A stretch of 64,000 nucleotides of DNA from Desulfosporosinus sp. Sb-LF (GTDB taxonomy: Bacteria; Bacillota; Desulfitobacteriia; Desulfitobacteriales; Desulfitobacteriaceae). Made by a program: the position numbers and the translations under genes. The DNA is taken from assembly GCF_004766055.1 (NCBI RefSeq), contig NZ_SPQR01000008.1, positions 124,001 through 188,000 on the forward strand, read 5' to 3'. Shown here piece after piece: positions 52,580-61,826 of the stretch (positions are counted from its first letter, which is position 1; each line of letters begins with the position of its first letter). Under the pieces are notes generated by a model, which did not search any database, was not told where the DNA came from, and saw nothing but the letters and a program-made list of their open reading frames with translations.

Positions 52580-54130
52580 GTGAGCAATCGATTCCTGGCT
52601 ATAATCTTCATCTTTCTCTTTCTCTTAGGACTTACGACACCAGTTCGAGCAGATACACCAATTCAGTGTATTACGTACAACATCAGTGCAACGCAAAGTA
52701 TCGATGCCAATGAACCCACCAAGAAAACGGATTTTGTCAATATCCAGCAAGTCGTTCCTTCCGCGAAATTGGACATGAAATATGCGACAACCGATAATTT
52801 CACTCGTAAGAAGCTTTATGATAGCGCTAACGCACTGTTGCGTAGAGGAAGCGCTGATAAACTTAAAAAAGTAGCCGACGAAGCCGCGAAAGATGGATTT
52901 CTACTCAAGATTTGGGATGCCTATCGTAGTCCTAAAGCACAGTTCAAAATGTGGAATTTTGTACCTAATTCGAACTATGTGGCGAATCCTTATAAGGGTT
53001 ATTCTAATCACTCGAGGGGATCAGCAATTGACTTGACTCTGGTTGATCTAAATGGAAACGAAATTACGATGCCAACGGGCTTTGACAATTTTACGGTTGC
53101 TGCAGAAAGGGCCAATGAGAATGCTAACGCCAAGTATTTGGAAAAAATCATGGTCAAGAACGGATTTAAGCCTTTGTCAACGGAATGGTGGCATTTTGAT
53201 GACACAGAAACTTACGAACCTGCTGATTCAGCTCAAGTTGCAGTATTTGATGGAAGTGGAAAACAAGACATCGTAATAAGTGCGATTGGAGATGTCACCT
53301 TAGGTCAGGATGAACGCTTTCTCTATGCCGGTAGTTTTAACCAGTACTACAATAAATATGGAGCAAGTTATTTTTTTGAGAGAGTAAAAAAGATACTGAG
53401 TGAGGATGATTTGACCATAGCCAATTTAGAAGGAACTTTGACGGAGGAGAAGGGAAAACCAGATAAACGTTTTCAAGGTAACCAGGCATTCTTCTTTAAA
53501 GGAAGCCCATCCTACACCTCCATACTTAAAGATGGCAGTATTGAGGCTGTAAACTTAGCCAATAACCATAGTATGGATTACCTAGACAAAGGATTTGATG
53601 ACACAAAAGCAGCCTTGGATAAAACGAGCATCACCAATTTCGGATATAGTAAGACCGCTGTATATGAAAAAGACGGTATCAATATCGGATTAATAGGTGT
53701 CAACACGTTAGGAAAAATAGAAGAGGGTGTTAATTTAGTAAACCTGGAATTAGATCTTGCGAATAAAATTCGCACTCTCGATGAAAAGACCTCCCTAATC
53801 GTCGTGAGTTTTCACTGGGGAACGGAAAACATTAGCACGCCAACGTCGGAGCAGCGTGAACTTGGGCGGTTCGCAGTTGACCAAGGGGCAGATTTGGTTC
53901 TTGGTCATCACCCTCATATCATTCAACCGAGTGAAGTTTATCAGGGAAAATATATTGTTTATAGTCTTGGTAATTTTGTGTTCGGAGGCAATTCGAACCC
54001 AACGCAGAAAAATACGGAAATTTTCCGCCAGATATATAGTTTTAAAAATGGTAAACTTGTTGAGGTGAACTCCCCTTTAATCATACCCTGTCGCTTGACG
54101 TCTGGCTTTAAACCAGAGCCTTGTGAATAA
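52580..54130 (+). CDS. Secreted VanX-type D-Ala-D-Ala dipeptidase fused to a CapA metallophosphatase-like domain
   Basis: A 516-residue protein with a signal peptide (about 1-25, ending near VRA). Residues about 50-215 are an M15 VanX-type peptidase with zinc and catalytic motifs SNHSRGSAIDLTL and TEWWHFDD. Residues about 225-505 are a CapA/PgsA-like domain of the calcineurin-like phosphoesterase fold: AIGDVTLGQ, IANLEGTLT, NLANNHSMDY, SFHWGTE, LGHHPHIIQP and YSLGNFVFGG. It should act outside the membrane on peptidoglycan or a related polymer. The GTG at 52580 is chosen because aaaggaggt lies eight bases upstream. VanX alone is about 200 residues, so this is a genuine two-domain fusion. Confidence 0.92.
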   Translation: MSNRFLAIIFIFLFLLGLTTPVRADTPIQCITYNISATQSIDANEPTKKTDFVNIQQVVPSAKLDMKYATTDNFTRKKLYDSANALLRRGSADKLKKVADEAAKDGFLLKIWDAYRSPKAQFKMWNFVPNSNYVANPYKGYSNHSRGSAIDLTLVDLNGNEITMPTGFDNFTVAAERANENANAKYLEKIMVKNGFKPLSTEWWHFDDTETYEPADSAQVAVFDGSGKQDIVISAIGDVTLGQDERFLYAGSFNQYYNKYGASYFFERVKKILSEDDLTIANLEGTLTEEKGKPDKRFQGNQAFFFKGSPSYTSILKDGSIEAVNLANNHSMDYLDKGFDDTKAALDKTSITNFGYSKTAVYEKDGINIGLIGVNTLGKIEEGVNLVNLELDLANKIRTLDEKTSLIVVSFHWGTENISTPTSEQRELGRFAVDQGADLVLGHHPHIIQPSEVYQGKYIVYSLGNFVFGGNSNPTQKNTEIFRQIYSFKNGKLVEVNSPLIIPCRLTSGFKPEPCE

Positions 54131-54409
54131 AATTCCCTATGAGAGTCCTACTGGTAGAAGATTTCAGTAAGGGCTCTGTTTATAGTTAGTTCCCAAAAAT
54201 GGATTGTCGAATAATAGTGGGATTCAAAAAATGAGGGAATTGTAGATCCTTGCTGCGCACGATAATGTTTATCTCCAAACATTTCGTTGAAATGTTAAAA
54301 CGTATGTTCCTATAAAACGAATGCGCTATTATAGTTAATAGATGTCCAATGAGAGGAGTCATTTTAGTTCACAGACAGATCTGAACATGAAGTTCAAGGG
54401 GGTAAGGAA

Positions 54410-54496
54410 ATGAGTAAGAAGAGTCAGGTGGTTTATGGCGGCCGAAAACTAAGAGATGCTCGTCAAAAACTGGAATTGGGAGAGAATTGCGAATAG
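54410..54496 (+). CDS. Possible 28-aa small protein
   Basis: A 28-residue frame starting MSKKSQVVYGGRKL, with a good RBS (gggggtaagga) immediately upstream and a TAG stop. It is basic at the start and acidic at the end. It may be a leader peptide or the stump of a decayed gene; no family is recognised. Confidence 0.35.
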   Translation: MSKKSQVVYGGRKLRDARQKLELGENCE

Positions 54497-54803
54497 GACA
54501 GGTCCCCAAAACCGTTATCTCTGTAAGTGATAATGAGTTACTACGCTGTCCGTTAAAACGTCAATGTAATAACGGTAGTAACGATATAGTGAGTATCTAT
54601 TTATCCTAGTAAAGAATATAGGACTCTAAACAAAGTATTAGCAAGGAAAATCGCGACAACAGAGTGATGACGGAGACCGAGGATAAATCTGCTGAAGTTC
54701 GCTATCTATTGGGTGGAAGAAGTTGGACATCTATTGACTGCGTAGGAGAAGGAGGGATTAGACCGGTTTCTTAAACGTGTCAAGATCAGCTAGGTGTGAT
54801 TTT

Positions 54804-54923
54804 ATGACCAAACTTTCACAGGGAATGTTGATAGAATTAATTGGAGTCAAGTATACTAAATATGGAGTGAACGTTCTTTGGATAGAATGGGTGTTTGCTT
54901 TGAGGGGATTTCAGCGAGACTGA
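54804..54923 (+). CDS. Possible 39-aa small protein
   Basis: A 39-residue frame (MTKLSQGMLIELIGVKY..., with a Trp-rich hydrophobic middle). The RBS is poor (gtgtga). Listed only because it sits between an otherwise empty stretch and a strong terminator; it may be chance. Confidence 0.2.
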   Translation: MTKLSQGMLIELIGVKYTKYGVNVLWIEWVFALRGFQRD

Positions 54924-55035
54924 GGTACCGGATGCGGCATAAAAAAAGCTACAGCCATAGACACTCTAAGGATTCCCCCACTCCTCAAAAGCAGAATACT
55001 CATTCACTGTTAACTCATTGTCGGATAACAACATT

Positions 55036-55075
55036 AAGGAGCGAACCCTAAGGGAATTTTAGGGCTCGCTCCCCT
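55036..55075 (+). terminator. Terminator with no assigned gene
   Basis: A long stem (aaggagcgaaccctaa with ttagggctcgctccccttt-like arm, one mismatch). It implies a transcript ending here. Confidence 0.8.
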
Positions 55076-55209
55076 TATCATTCTGATAGGTTTGAAATGT
55101 CCATTTATTACAATTGACAAAAATAAGAATCGCATCTTACAATGCAAATATACCATAAGGAAGTATATTGGCATTTTTCTCATAATTTCTTATTGGAAAG
55201 GATTAACAT

Positions 55210-55608
55210 ATGAACCATACGATAATTATCGCCAGTTTCTTAGTAGGAGTTCTGATAATCTGGGCAATTATCAAGAACTCAGGAAAGGCCAATCAATCAA
55301 GAATAGATCCTTCAGAAGCCAAAAAGAGATTAGAGTTGGAAAAGGAGATCATCCTTGTGGATGTTAGAACTCAGGACGAATATATCGAGAATCATATTCC
55401 TAGAAGCACTTTGATTCCTTTAAAGGTGCTAGCGAGGGAAGCAAGCAAGAAATTACCGGATAAGCAAGCTACTATTTTCGTTTATTGTAGGAGTGGGAAT
55501 CGGAGCAGAGTCGCTGTAACAATATTATTGAAGCAGGGTTATATAAATGTTTCTAATTTAGGTGGCATAATACATTGGCCGTACAAGACGGTTTCTGGCA
55601 AGAAATGA
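55210..55608 (+). CDS. Membrane-anchored rhodanese-like protein
   Basis: A 132-residue protein: one N-terminal membrane helix (about 4-22) and a rhodanese domain (about 35-128) with IILVDVRTQDEYIENHIPRS and the active-site loop YCRSGNRS (catalytic Cys near 96). Family members transfer sulfane sulfur or act as redox/sulfur carriers. With an uncleaved anchor the domain could face either side of the membrane. The RBS ggaaagga precedes the ATG. Monocistronic between the empty stretch and liv operon 2. Confidence 0.9.
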   Translation: MNHTIIIASFLVGVLIIWAIIKNSGKANQSRIDPSEAKKRLELEKEIILVDVRTQDEYIENHIPRSTLIPLKVLAREASKKLPDKQATIFVYCRSGNRSRVAVTILLKQGYINVSNLGGIIHWPYKTVSGKK

Positions 55609-55675
55609 TGAGATTTATAAAAAAATGGCGAAACCGGTCGTTCAATGATGATTCCACGAAGCAAGTACATATGTA

Positions 55676-55705
55676 TTGACAATGAAGACAGACCTCAATT
55701 ATACT
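55676..55705 (+). promoter_or_regulatory. Promoter of liv operon 2
   Basis: TTGACA (55676-55681) and TATACT (55700-55705), spacing 18, about 90 bases before livK. Confidence 0.7.
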
Positions 55706-55797
55706 TCGGATATAGTACGTTAAGCAATAATCGTGAATAGGAGGAAGGATTTAATTTCAAGAAGTTTCGTCGTTAACTAAGAAGGAGGAAAAGAGAA

Positions 55798-56979
55798 ATG
55801 AAAAAGAAGGCTTCAGTTCTCGTCTCAGCGTTATTAGTAGGTGCGCTTATTGTGACCGGATGTGGGACCAAAACCGCAACTCCTACTGCAACAACGGGGA
55901 GTAATGCAAGCGGAGATGTAATTAAAATTGGTGTTTTTGAACCGATGACTGGAGCGAATGCTGCCGGGGGCGCTTTAGAAGTTGATGGAATCAAACTGGC
56001 TAACAAACTCTATCCCGAAGTCAATGGTAAAAAAGTTGAATTAGTCTTGGTCGACAATAAATCGGATAAGGTAGAGGCTGCTAGTGCTGCTTCTCGTCTC
56101 GTGGAAAAGGAAAAGGTTTCGGCGATCATTGGAAGTTGGGGGAGCTCACTTTCTATGGCGGCTGGGGATATTGTGAAGAAGGCGCAGGTTCCTGCAGTGG
56201 CTGCCTCCGCAACCAACCCACTTGTCACCAAGAATAATGACTTCTATTTCCGGGTCTGCTTTATTGATCCTTTTCAAGGCAAAGTCATGGCTAACTATGC
56301 GTTTAATAATCTAAAGGCAAAAAAAGTTGCCATCGTCCAAGAAGTCTCCAATGACTACTCTATCGGTCTTGCTAAATTTTTCACGGATTCTTTCAAACAA
56401 CTAACCGGAGATAACGACGCGATTGTTGGAGTGGCAAACTACAACACAGGAGACCAAGATTTCTCGGCCCAGCTTACGAACTTAAAGGCGAAGAATCCGG
56501 ATGTTATTTTTGCACCGGGCAACTTCACGGAATCCTCACTCATCATTAAACAAGCACGGCAACTTGGCATTAAAGCCCCATTCATTGGTGGAGATACATG
56601 GGAAGTTCCTGAATTCATCGAAGTAGGCAAAGAAGCTGTTGAAGGAGCTACTTTCTCAACTTTCTTTACTTCTGAGAAGCCAATTACCCCAGAATCAGAA
56701 AAGTTCTTGGCGGAATTCCGCAAGGCAAATCCTGGCGTAGAGCCGGCTGCGGTCACAGCGCTGGGCTATGATGCCTACATTACTATCCTAGATGCTATCA
56801 AGAGAGCCAATTCGGCAGACCCAGTCAAAATAAAAGAACAACTGGCTAAAACGAAAGACTTTCCTGGAGCAGCTGGCATGATTACGCTCGACGAAAACGG
56901 AGATGCTGTCAAAGACGCGGTCATCAAACAGGTCAAGAACGGGAAGTTCGCGTTCATGGATATCATCAAAGCCAAATAA
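55798..56979 (+). CDS. livK: ABC transporter substrate-binding lipoprotein, HAAT type (system 2)
   Basis: A 393-residue lipoprotein receptor of the Leu/Ile/Val-BP family. The signal peptide ends in a good lipobox (LIVTGC, Cys near 22), followed by a Thr/Ala-rich linker. The mature part begins IKIGVFEPMTGANAAGG and contains GSWGSSLSMAAGDI and ATNPLVTKNNDFYFRV, where the family binds the ligand's amino and carboxyl groups. It differs much from the system 1 receptor, so the ligand probably differs. Strong RBS gaaggagg. First gene of operon 2. Confidence 0.93.
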   Translation: MKKKASVLVSALLVGALIVTGCGTKTATPTATTGSNASGDVIKIGVFEPMTGANAAGGALEVDGIKLANKLYPEVNGKKVELVLVDNKSDKVEAASAASRLVEKEKVSAIIGSWGSSLSMAAGDIVKKAQVPAVAASATNPLVTKNNDFYFRVCFIDPFQGKVMANYAFNNLKAKKVAIVQEVSNDYSIGLAKFFTDSFKQLTGDNDAIVGVANYNTGDQDFSAQLTNLKAKNPDVIFAPGNFTESSLIIKQARQLGIKAPFIGGDTWEVPEFIEVGKEAVEGATFSTFFTSEKPITPESEKFLAEFRKANPGVEPAAVTALGYDAYITILDAIKRANSADPVKIKEQLAKTKDFPGAAGMITLDENGDAVKDAVIKQVKNGKFAFMDIIKAK

Positions 56980-57125
56980 CACTTGTATACGTGAATTTTA
57001 GAATTATATAGCGAAGTGTTACCGATACGCTTTCCTTCATCGTAAGGGGAGCGTATCTCTTATCGCAGTTTTGCGTAGTTTCTTAGTCAATCGATATATT
57101 GGACAGCAAGGTAGGTGACAGATCA

Positions 57126-58061
57126 ATGATGATAAATTTAAACATGCTTTTTCAGCAATTGAGTGGGATGGAATTTAGTACGTTTTTGCAGCATTTGGCG
57201 AACGGAATTTCTTTAGGCAGTTTATATGCCTTGGTTGCGATTGGTTATACCATGGTTTACGGAACGTTACGTCTCATCAACTTTGCGCATGGCGATATTT
57301 TTATGATGACGACGTATTTTGCATTTTATGGCGTCACTACGTTTATGCTGCCTTGGTATCTGTCCTTTGTCTTGGCCATAATTCTAACGATGGCCCTTGG
57401 GGTGGTACTTGAGGCAGGGGCTTATCGACCGCTGCGCGATGCGCCTAAGATCTCCATTATGATTTCAGCAATTGGGGCATCGTTCTTACTCGAGAACTTG
57501 GCCACGGTGTTATTTGGCGGACGTCCAAAAGCATTTCCAACTGTAAAGGCTTTAACAGACAGTATCCAGATTGGCTCGGTTTCCATTCAGAAACTTACCT
57601 TCGCCATCCCTATAGTAACCCTTGTTTTCCTTTTTGGACTTTTATTCTTAATCCATCGTACGAAAACCGGAATGGCTATGCGGGCGGTAGCTAAAGATTA
57701 CGAAACGGCGGGGATCATGGGTGTGAACGTCAACCAAACTATTTCTAAAACCTTTGCCATTGGGTCGATGCTTGCCGCTGTTGGTGCGCTCATGTGGGGT
57801 CTTAAATTCCCTCAGATTGTACCCTTGATGGGGATTATGCCGGGTCTTAAAGCCTTTATCGCAGCAGTTATCGGCGGGATCGGAAATATCAAAGGGGCTA
57901 TGATAGGTGGATTTATCTTAGGAATTGGGGAAATCATGATCGTTGCTTTTGCCCCAAGCTTAAGTGGCTACAGGGATGCGTTTGCCTTTATCTTTTTAAT
58001 TGTTATTCTGTTATTTAAGCCGACTGGGCTCACCGGCGAGAAAATAGCGGAGAAGGTGTAA
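57126..58061 (+). CDS. livH: HAAT ABC transporter permease LivH (system 2)
   Basis: A 311-residue membrane permease: YTMVYGTLRLINFAHGDIFM signature near 45-65, AVIGGIGNIKGAMIGG near 255, FKPTGLTGEK at the end. I prefer the ATG at 57126 (aaggtaggtga upstream); the longer frame begins at a TTG at 57099. It is 146 bases after livK, a gap in which a hairpin-like tacgctttcc/ggggagcgta sequence (57026-57055) may attenuate read-through, as is common after receptor genes. Confidence 0.94.
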   Translation: MMINLNMLFQQLSGMEFSTFLQHLANGISLGSLYALVAIGYTMVYGTLRLINFAHGDIFMMTTYFAFYGVTTFMLPWYLSFVLAIILTMALGVVLEAGAYRPLRDAPKISIMISAIGASFLLENLATVLFGGRPKAFPTVKALTDSIQIGSVSIQKLTFAIPIVTLVFLFGLLFLIHRTKTGMAMRAVAKDYETAGIMGVNVNQTISKTFAIGSMLAAVGALMWGLKFPQIVPLMGIMPGLKAFIAAVIGGIGNIKGAMIGGFILGIGEIMIVAFAPSLSGYRDAFAFIFLIVILLFKPTGLTGEKIAEKV

Positions 58062-58063
58062 CT

Positions 58064-59119
58064 ATGAAACAAAAAAAGACACTCCTAACCTTGATAGTGA
58101 TCCTCATCTTATTCGCTTTTGTTTACGGTGCTAATCAGTTTCTTGATCCATACAAAATGAGGATCTTAAATTTATGCGCTATATACGTCATACTTGGCCT
58201 GAGTATGAATTTAATTAATGGTTTTACTGGACTGTTTTCTCTGGGACATGCTGGGTTTATGGCAGTGGGTGCATATACAACGGCTATTCTCACGATGCCA
58301 GACGTTGTGAAGACGCAAAACTTCTTCATGGTCCCAATGATCAAGCCCTTAGACACTATGCATGTGCCTTTCTTCTTTGCGCTTCTGATCGGGGGGATTG
58401 TATCTGGTGTGATAGGTTACCTTATTGGTGCCCCTGCACTAAGGCTACGCGGAGATTATTTAGCGATTGCGACCCTGGGATTTGCGGAGATTATACGGGT
58501 TGTGTTTACAAATATTCAAAGTGTTACAAATGGAGCTCTCGGTCTCAAGGGAATTCCGGTCTCGGCAAACATTTGGTGGACCTTTGGAGCCGCTTTGGTA
58601 ACCTTGCTTTTCATTGGGTCACTGATTAACAGTAGTTATGGCCGGGCGTTCAAGGCGATTCGGGAAGATGAGATTGCGGCTGAAAGTATGGGGATCAGCC
58701 TCTTTAAACACAAGGTCATTGCCTTTACCATCGGGGCTTTTTTTGCCGGTATCGGTGGCGGTCTTCTGGGAAGTTTACTAGGAACCATTGACCCCTTAAT
58801 GTTCCGATTCCTCCTTACTTTCAATATCCTGCTGATTGTTATTCTTGGTGGAATGGGGAGTATGACGGGAACCATCATAGCTGCCTTTATCATCACGATT
58901 GGGGGAGAGGCCTTGCGGTTTCTCGATGAATCAATGACGATTGGTAGCCTGGTCATTCCAGGTATTTCTGGCATGCGGATGGTTGTTTTTTCCGCCCTCC
59001 TTATGATGGTTGTTCTGTTTTTTAACCGAGGCATCATGGGAACGAAGGAAATCACCTGGGACAGTATTGCCGCTAAGTTCAGTAAAAAGTCGCTTGCCAA
59101 AGGAGGGGACAAACAGTGA
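58064..59119 (+). CDS. livM: HAAT ABC transporter permease LivM (system 2)
   Basis: A 351-residue partner permease: NLINGFTGLFSLGHAGFMAVGAY near 45-68, RLRGDYLAIATLGFAEIIRV near 128-147, ILGGMGSMTGTIIAA near 262 and a hydrophilic C-terminus. It begins 2 bases after the livH stop with an aaggtg RBS. Its TGA overlaps the GTG of livG. Confidence 0.95.
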   Translation: MKQKKTLLTLIVILILFAFVYGANQFLDPYKMRILNLCAIYVILGLSMNLINGFTGLFSLGHAGFMAVGAYTTAILTMPDVVKTQNFFMVPMIKPLDTMHVPFFFALLIGGIVSGVIGYLIGAPALRLRGDYLAIATLGFAEIIRVVFTNIQSVTNGALGLKGIPVSANIWWTFGAALVTLLFIGSLINSSYGRAFKAIREDEIAAESMGISLFKHKVIAFTIGAFFAGIGGGLLGSLLGTIDPLMFRFLLTFNILLIVILGGMGSMTGTIIAAFIITIGGEALRFLDESMTIGSLVIPGISGMRMVVFSALLMMVVLFFNRGIMGTKEITWDSIAAKFSKKSLAKGGDKQ

Positions 59120-59889
59120 GTCTATTAAAGGTTGAAAATGTTTCCATGATCTTTGGCGGACTGACTGCGGTCAAGGACTTTAATCTCGACTTAAACAAAG
59201 GAGAAATTGTTGCTTTGATCGGGCCCAACGGCGCAGGGAAAACCACCGCATTCAACATGATCACGGGAGTTTACGCCCCTACGATGGGACGGATTAGCTA
59301 CCTTGACAAGGATATTACCGGTCTAAGACCAGATCTGATCACGAAGCGGGGAATCGCTCGGACGTTTCAGAATATCCGGTTATTTAAAGACTTGACGGTT
59401 CTTGATAATGTCTTGATTGCGAACCATTTGCACCTAAAGTCAAATTTCCTGGAAGCCACCCTGAAACTGCCTCGGTACCGACGGGAAGAAAAGGAAATCT
59501 TGGAGAAGTCACTTAAGCTCTTGGATAAAGTCGGTCTCTTGGATGCGCAAAAAGAGAAGTCTAGTTCACTTCCTTATGGTAAGCAGCGGCGTTTGGAGAT
59601 CGCTCGGGCCCTAGCGACGAATCCAGAGGTACTCCTGCTAGATGAACCAGCTGCCGGAATGAATCCCAAGGAAACCGACGATTTGACCGCGTTTATTCGG
59701 CAGATTCGGGACGAATTTAAGTTATCTATTTTCATGATTGAACATCATATGCAAGTCGTCATGGGGATTTCGGATCGAATTTGTGTTTTTGATCATGGAG
59801 TTACAATTGCGGAAGGTAACCCCTATGATATTCAGAATAACCAGAAGGTGATTGAAGCGTACTTGGGGGTGGCAGAGGACTATGCTTAA
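59116..59889 (+). CDS. livG: HAAT ABC transporter ATPase LivG (system 2)
   Basis: A 257-residue ATPase of standard LivG length: Walker A GPNGAGKTT, RGIARTFQNIRLF, signature LPYGKQRRLE, Walker B VLLLDEPAAGMNP and MIEHHM. The signature reads PYGKQRR rather than SGGQ, a normal LivG variant. GTG start overlapping the livM stop; RBS aggagggga. Confidence 0.95.
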   Translation: MSLLKVENVSMIFGGLTAVKDFNLDLNKGEIVALIGPNGAGKTTAFNMITGVYAPTMGRISYLDKDITGLRPDLITKRGIARTFQNIRLFKDLTVLDNVLIANHLHLKSNFLEATLKLPRYRREEKEILEKSLKLLDKVGLLDAQKEKSSSLPYGKQRRLEIARALATNPEVLLLDEPAAGMNPKETDDLTAFIRQIRDEFKLSIFMIEHHMQVVMGISDRICVFDHGVTIAEGNPYDIQNNQKVIEAYLGVAEDYA

Positions 59890-60610
59890 AATTGAAAACT
59901 TGAGTGTCGCTTACGGTGGGATTGAAGCCTTAAAAGGGATCAGTCTTGAGGTAGAGGAAGGGAAAATTGTCACCCTAGTTGGTGCTAACGGAGCGGGGAA
60001 GAGCACTATGTTGCGCTCGATCGTCGGTCTTGCTAAACCAAGAAGTGGCTCGATCACTTATCATGGGAAGAATTTGCTGACAGAAAAACGTCATAACATC
60101 GTAAAAACTGGAATCACTTTGGTTCCAGAAGGACGGCGCGTTTTCCCAGATATGACGGTTTTAGAAAATTTAAAGATCGGGGCTTTTACTCGCAAGGATC
60201 ATCAAGGGATTAAAGACGATATAGAATGGGTTTTCACTCTCTTTTCCAGGCTTAAAGAACGGGAATGGCAACTAGCGGGGACATTATCTGGGGGAGAGCA
60301 GCAGATGCTTGCGGTGGGACGAGCCCTCATGTCTCGCCCCAAACTTCTTATGATGGATGAGCCATCACTAGGACTTGCTCCCCTTATCGTTAAAGATATT
60401 TTCAACATCATTCGCGAGATTCACAAACAAGGGATGACCATTCTTTTGATCGAACAAAATGCCAATGCTGCACTCCATCTTGCGGATATTGGGTATGTTA
60501 TTGAAACGGGTCGGATTACTATTAAAGGAACCGGCAAAGAATTGTTAGCCAATGAAGATGTAAAGAAAGCTTATTTGGGTGAGAGTGTCATAGCGAAGAA
60601 TTCACACTAA
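59882..60610 (+). CDS. livF: HAAT ABC transporter ATPase LivF (system 2)
   Basis: A 242-residue ATPase: Walker A GANGAGKST, LVPEGRRVFPDMTVLENL, signature TLSGGEQQM, Walker B LLMMDEPSLGLAP and LIEQN. The ATG at 59882 overlaps the livG end by 8 bases and begins the conserved MLKIENLSVAYGG; the longer frame from 59852 has no RBS. It closes operon 2. Its C-terminus (ANEDVKKAYLGE) is the reference for recognising the decayed LivF end at 39344. Confidence 0.95.
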   Translation: MLKIENLSVAYGGIEALKGISLEVEEGKIVTLVGANGAGKSTMLRSIVGLAKPRSGSITYHGKNLLTEKRHNIVKTGITLVPEGRRVFPDMTVLENLKIGAFTRKDHQGIKDDIEWVFTLFSRLKEREWQLAGTLSGGEQQMLAVGRALMSRPKLLMMDEPSLGLAPLIVKDIFNIIREIHKQGMTILLIEQNANAALHLADIGYVIETGRITIKGTGKELLANEDVKKAYLGESVIAKNSH

Positions 60611-60652
60611 GCGTTAAGCTATTTAAACTTTAAACGATTTGTGTAAAGAGTC

Positions 60653-60695
60653 AAAAACGGTGGGTGATTAGAAGCTAATCGACCCACCGTTTTTC
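60653..60695 (+). terminator. Terminator of liv operon 2
   Basis: A long stem (aaaaacggtgggtgattag with ctaatcgacccaccgttttt), one bulge, T-run at the end. Confidence 0.9.
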
Positions 60696-60831
60696 GTCTA
60701 ATCTATTTCAAACCTTCAAATTGCACAGAATAGAAATGAGCATAGTTTCTGACTTGCGGGGTCTGTTACAGAGATGCTATAGTAGTAAAGATCAAAATTT
60801 TCGTTAATATATATAAGGGAGCGGATTTAGT

Positions 60832-61236
60832 TTGAAAGAAGTACTGTCAATTTTAACTGATCAGTCAGCTATTGGATACTTAGCGACAGTTGATGATGGA
60901 AAGCCAAGAGTTAGACCATGGGGATTCATGTTTGAGGAAAACGGAAGGCTTTATTTCTGCACTGCAAGTACGAAGGATGTATATCGGCAACTTACAGCTG
61001 TACCATATATTGAGTACTCAAAAACAACGAAAGACATGGTTTGGGTAAGGGTCAGTGGTGAAATCATATTTGATGACGATATTAGAAAGAAGGAACTAAT
61101 CTTAGAGCGTGCACCTATGCTTAAAAAGATCTACGAGTCACCAGACAATCCTATTTTTAAGATCTTTTATTTGGAGCACGGTAAGGCAACTATTAATGAC
61201 TTCTCACCTAATCCCCCAAGATGTTTAGAGTTTTAA
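60832..61236 (+). CDS. Pyridoxamine 5'-phosphate oxidase-like (PPOX) flavin-binding protein
   Basis: A 134-residue split-barrel protein: IGYLATVDDGKPRVRPWGFMFEENGRLYFCTASTKDVYRQL (about 15-57) is the PPOX-family flavin-site pattern, followed by VRVSGEIIFDDD. Members bind FMN or F420 and have varied, mostly unknown roles; it is not a true PdxH. The TTG start has aagggagcgga upstream. Monocistronic. Confidence 0.88.
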   Translation: MKEVLSILTDQSAIGYLATVDDGKPRVRPWGFMFEENGRLYFCTASTKDVYRQLTAVPYIEYSKTTKDMVWVRVSGEIIFDDDIRKKELILERAPMLKKIYESPDNPIFKIFYLEHGKATINDFSPNPPRCLEF

Positions 61237-61262
61237 ATGTAAAGACAAAATTACCATAAGAT

Positions 61263-61288
61263 GAGGGTGTGGATATCACACCCTTTTA
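61263..61288 (+). terminator. Terminator after the PPOX-like gene
   Basis: A short stem (gggtgtg with cacaccc), 5-base loop, then cttttatt. Confidence 0.75.
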
Positions 61289-61368
61289 TTCTTTAATTGA
61301 CTTCGGACATAAAGACCCCATTTTTTACAACATAGGAGAGTTTGATAAACGTTAAACTGGAGGAAATT

Positions 61369-61725
61369 ATGGCAGTCGGCGAAAGTTATAAAGAATATGT
61401 AGTAGACCAACTTGCAAAGTTAGGTTTTGTTACGGTTAAAAAGATGTTTGGCGGTGCTGGTATTTACTATGACGGTTTGATTTTTGGATTACTTGCGGAT
61501 GATGTCCTATATTTTAAGGTGGACGACTCCAATAAGTCAGACTATGAAAGAGCGGGAATGGAACCATTCCAACCATTTGATCACAAACCCATGGTAATGC
61601 CGTATTATGAGGTTCCCGTTGATATTTTGGAACACAGAGAACTGTTAGCGGATTGGGCTAGAAAAGCCTTATTAGCATCTAGAAATAAGCACGTAAAGTC
61701 CAAGAAGAAAGGAATTACAAAATAA
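61369..61725 (+). CDS. TfoX N-terminal-domain protein
   Basis: A 118-residue protein matching the TfoX_N domain: VTVKKMFGGAGIYYDGLIFGLLADDVLYFKVDDSN (about 19-53), then MPYYEVP. In gamma-proteobacteria TfoX/Sxy controls competence; stand-alone N-domains in Firmicutes have no known role. A Lys-rich tail ends the protein. The ATG at 61369 follows ctggaggaaa by five bases and is preferred to 61342. Confidence 0.88.
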   Translation: MAVGESYKEYVVDQLAKLGFVTVKKMFGGAGIYYDGLIFGLLADDVLYFKVDDSNKSDYERAGMEPFQPFDHKPMVMPYYEVPVDILEHRELLADWARKALLASRNKHVKSKKKGITK

Positions 61726-61826
61726 ATTAATACCAAAGGGGGTCTGCCCAGCTTAAGCCTTTGCCAAAGTGTCAGCTTTTACAAATCAACATTAATAATT
61801 ACTTCAAAGGAGAATAAGAAATTAAA

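Larger units (their letters stand above)
54131..55209 (+). other. Long stretch with no confident gene
   Basis: About 1.08 kb between the VanX-CapA gene and the rhodanese gene. It holds an imperfect hairpin (about 54141-54182), two short reading frames listed separately (54410, 54804) and a clear terminator at 55036-55075 with no recognised gene in front of it. The bases 54497-54800 carry no usable frame. A small RNA or decayed gene is possible. Confidence 0.6.

Noticed and set aside
55092-55367. 91-codon forward frame overlapping the rhodanese start
   Set aside because: The rhodanese frame has the RBS, membrane helix and active-site motif; this frame has none.
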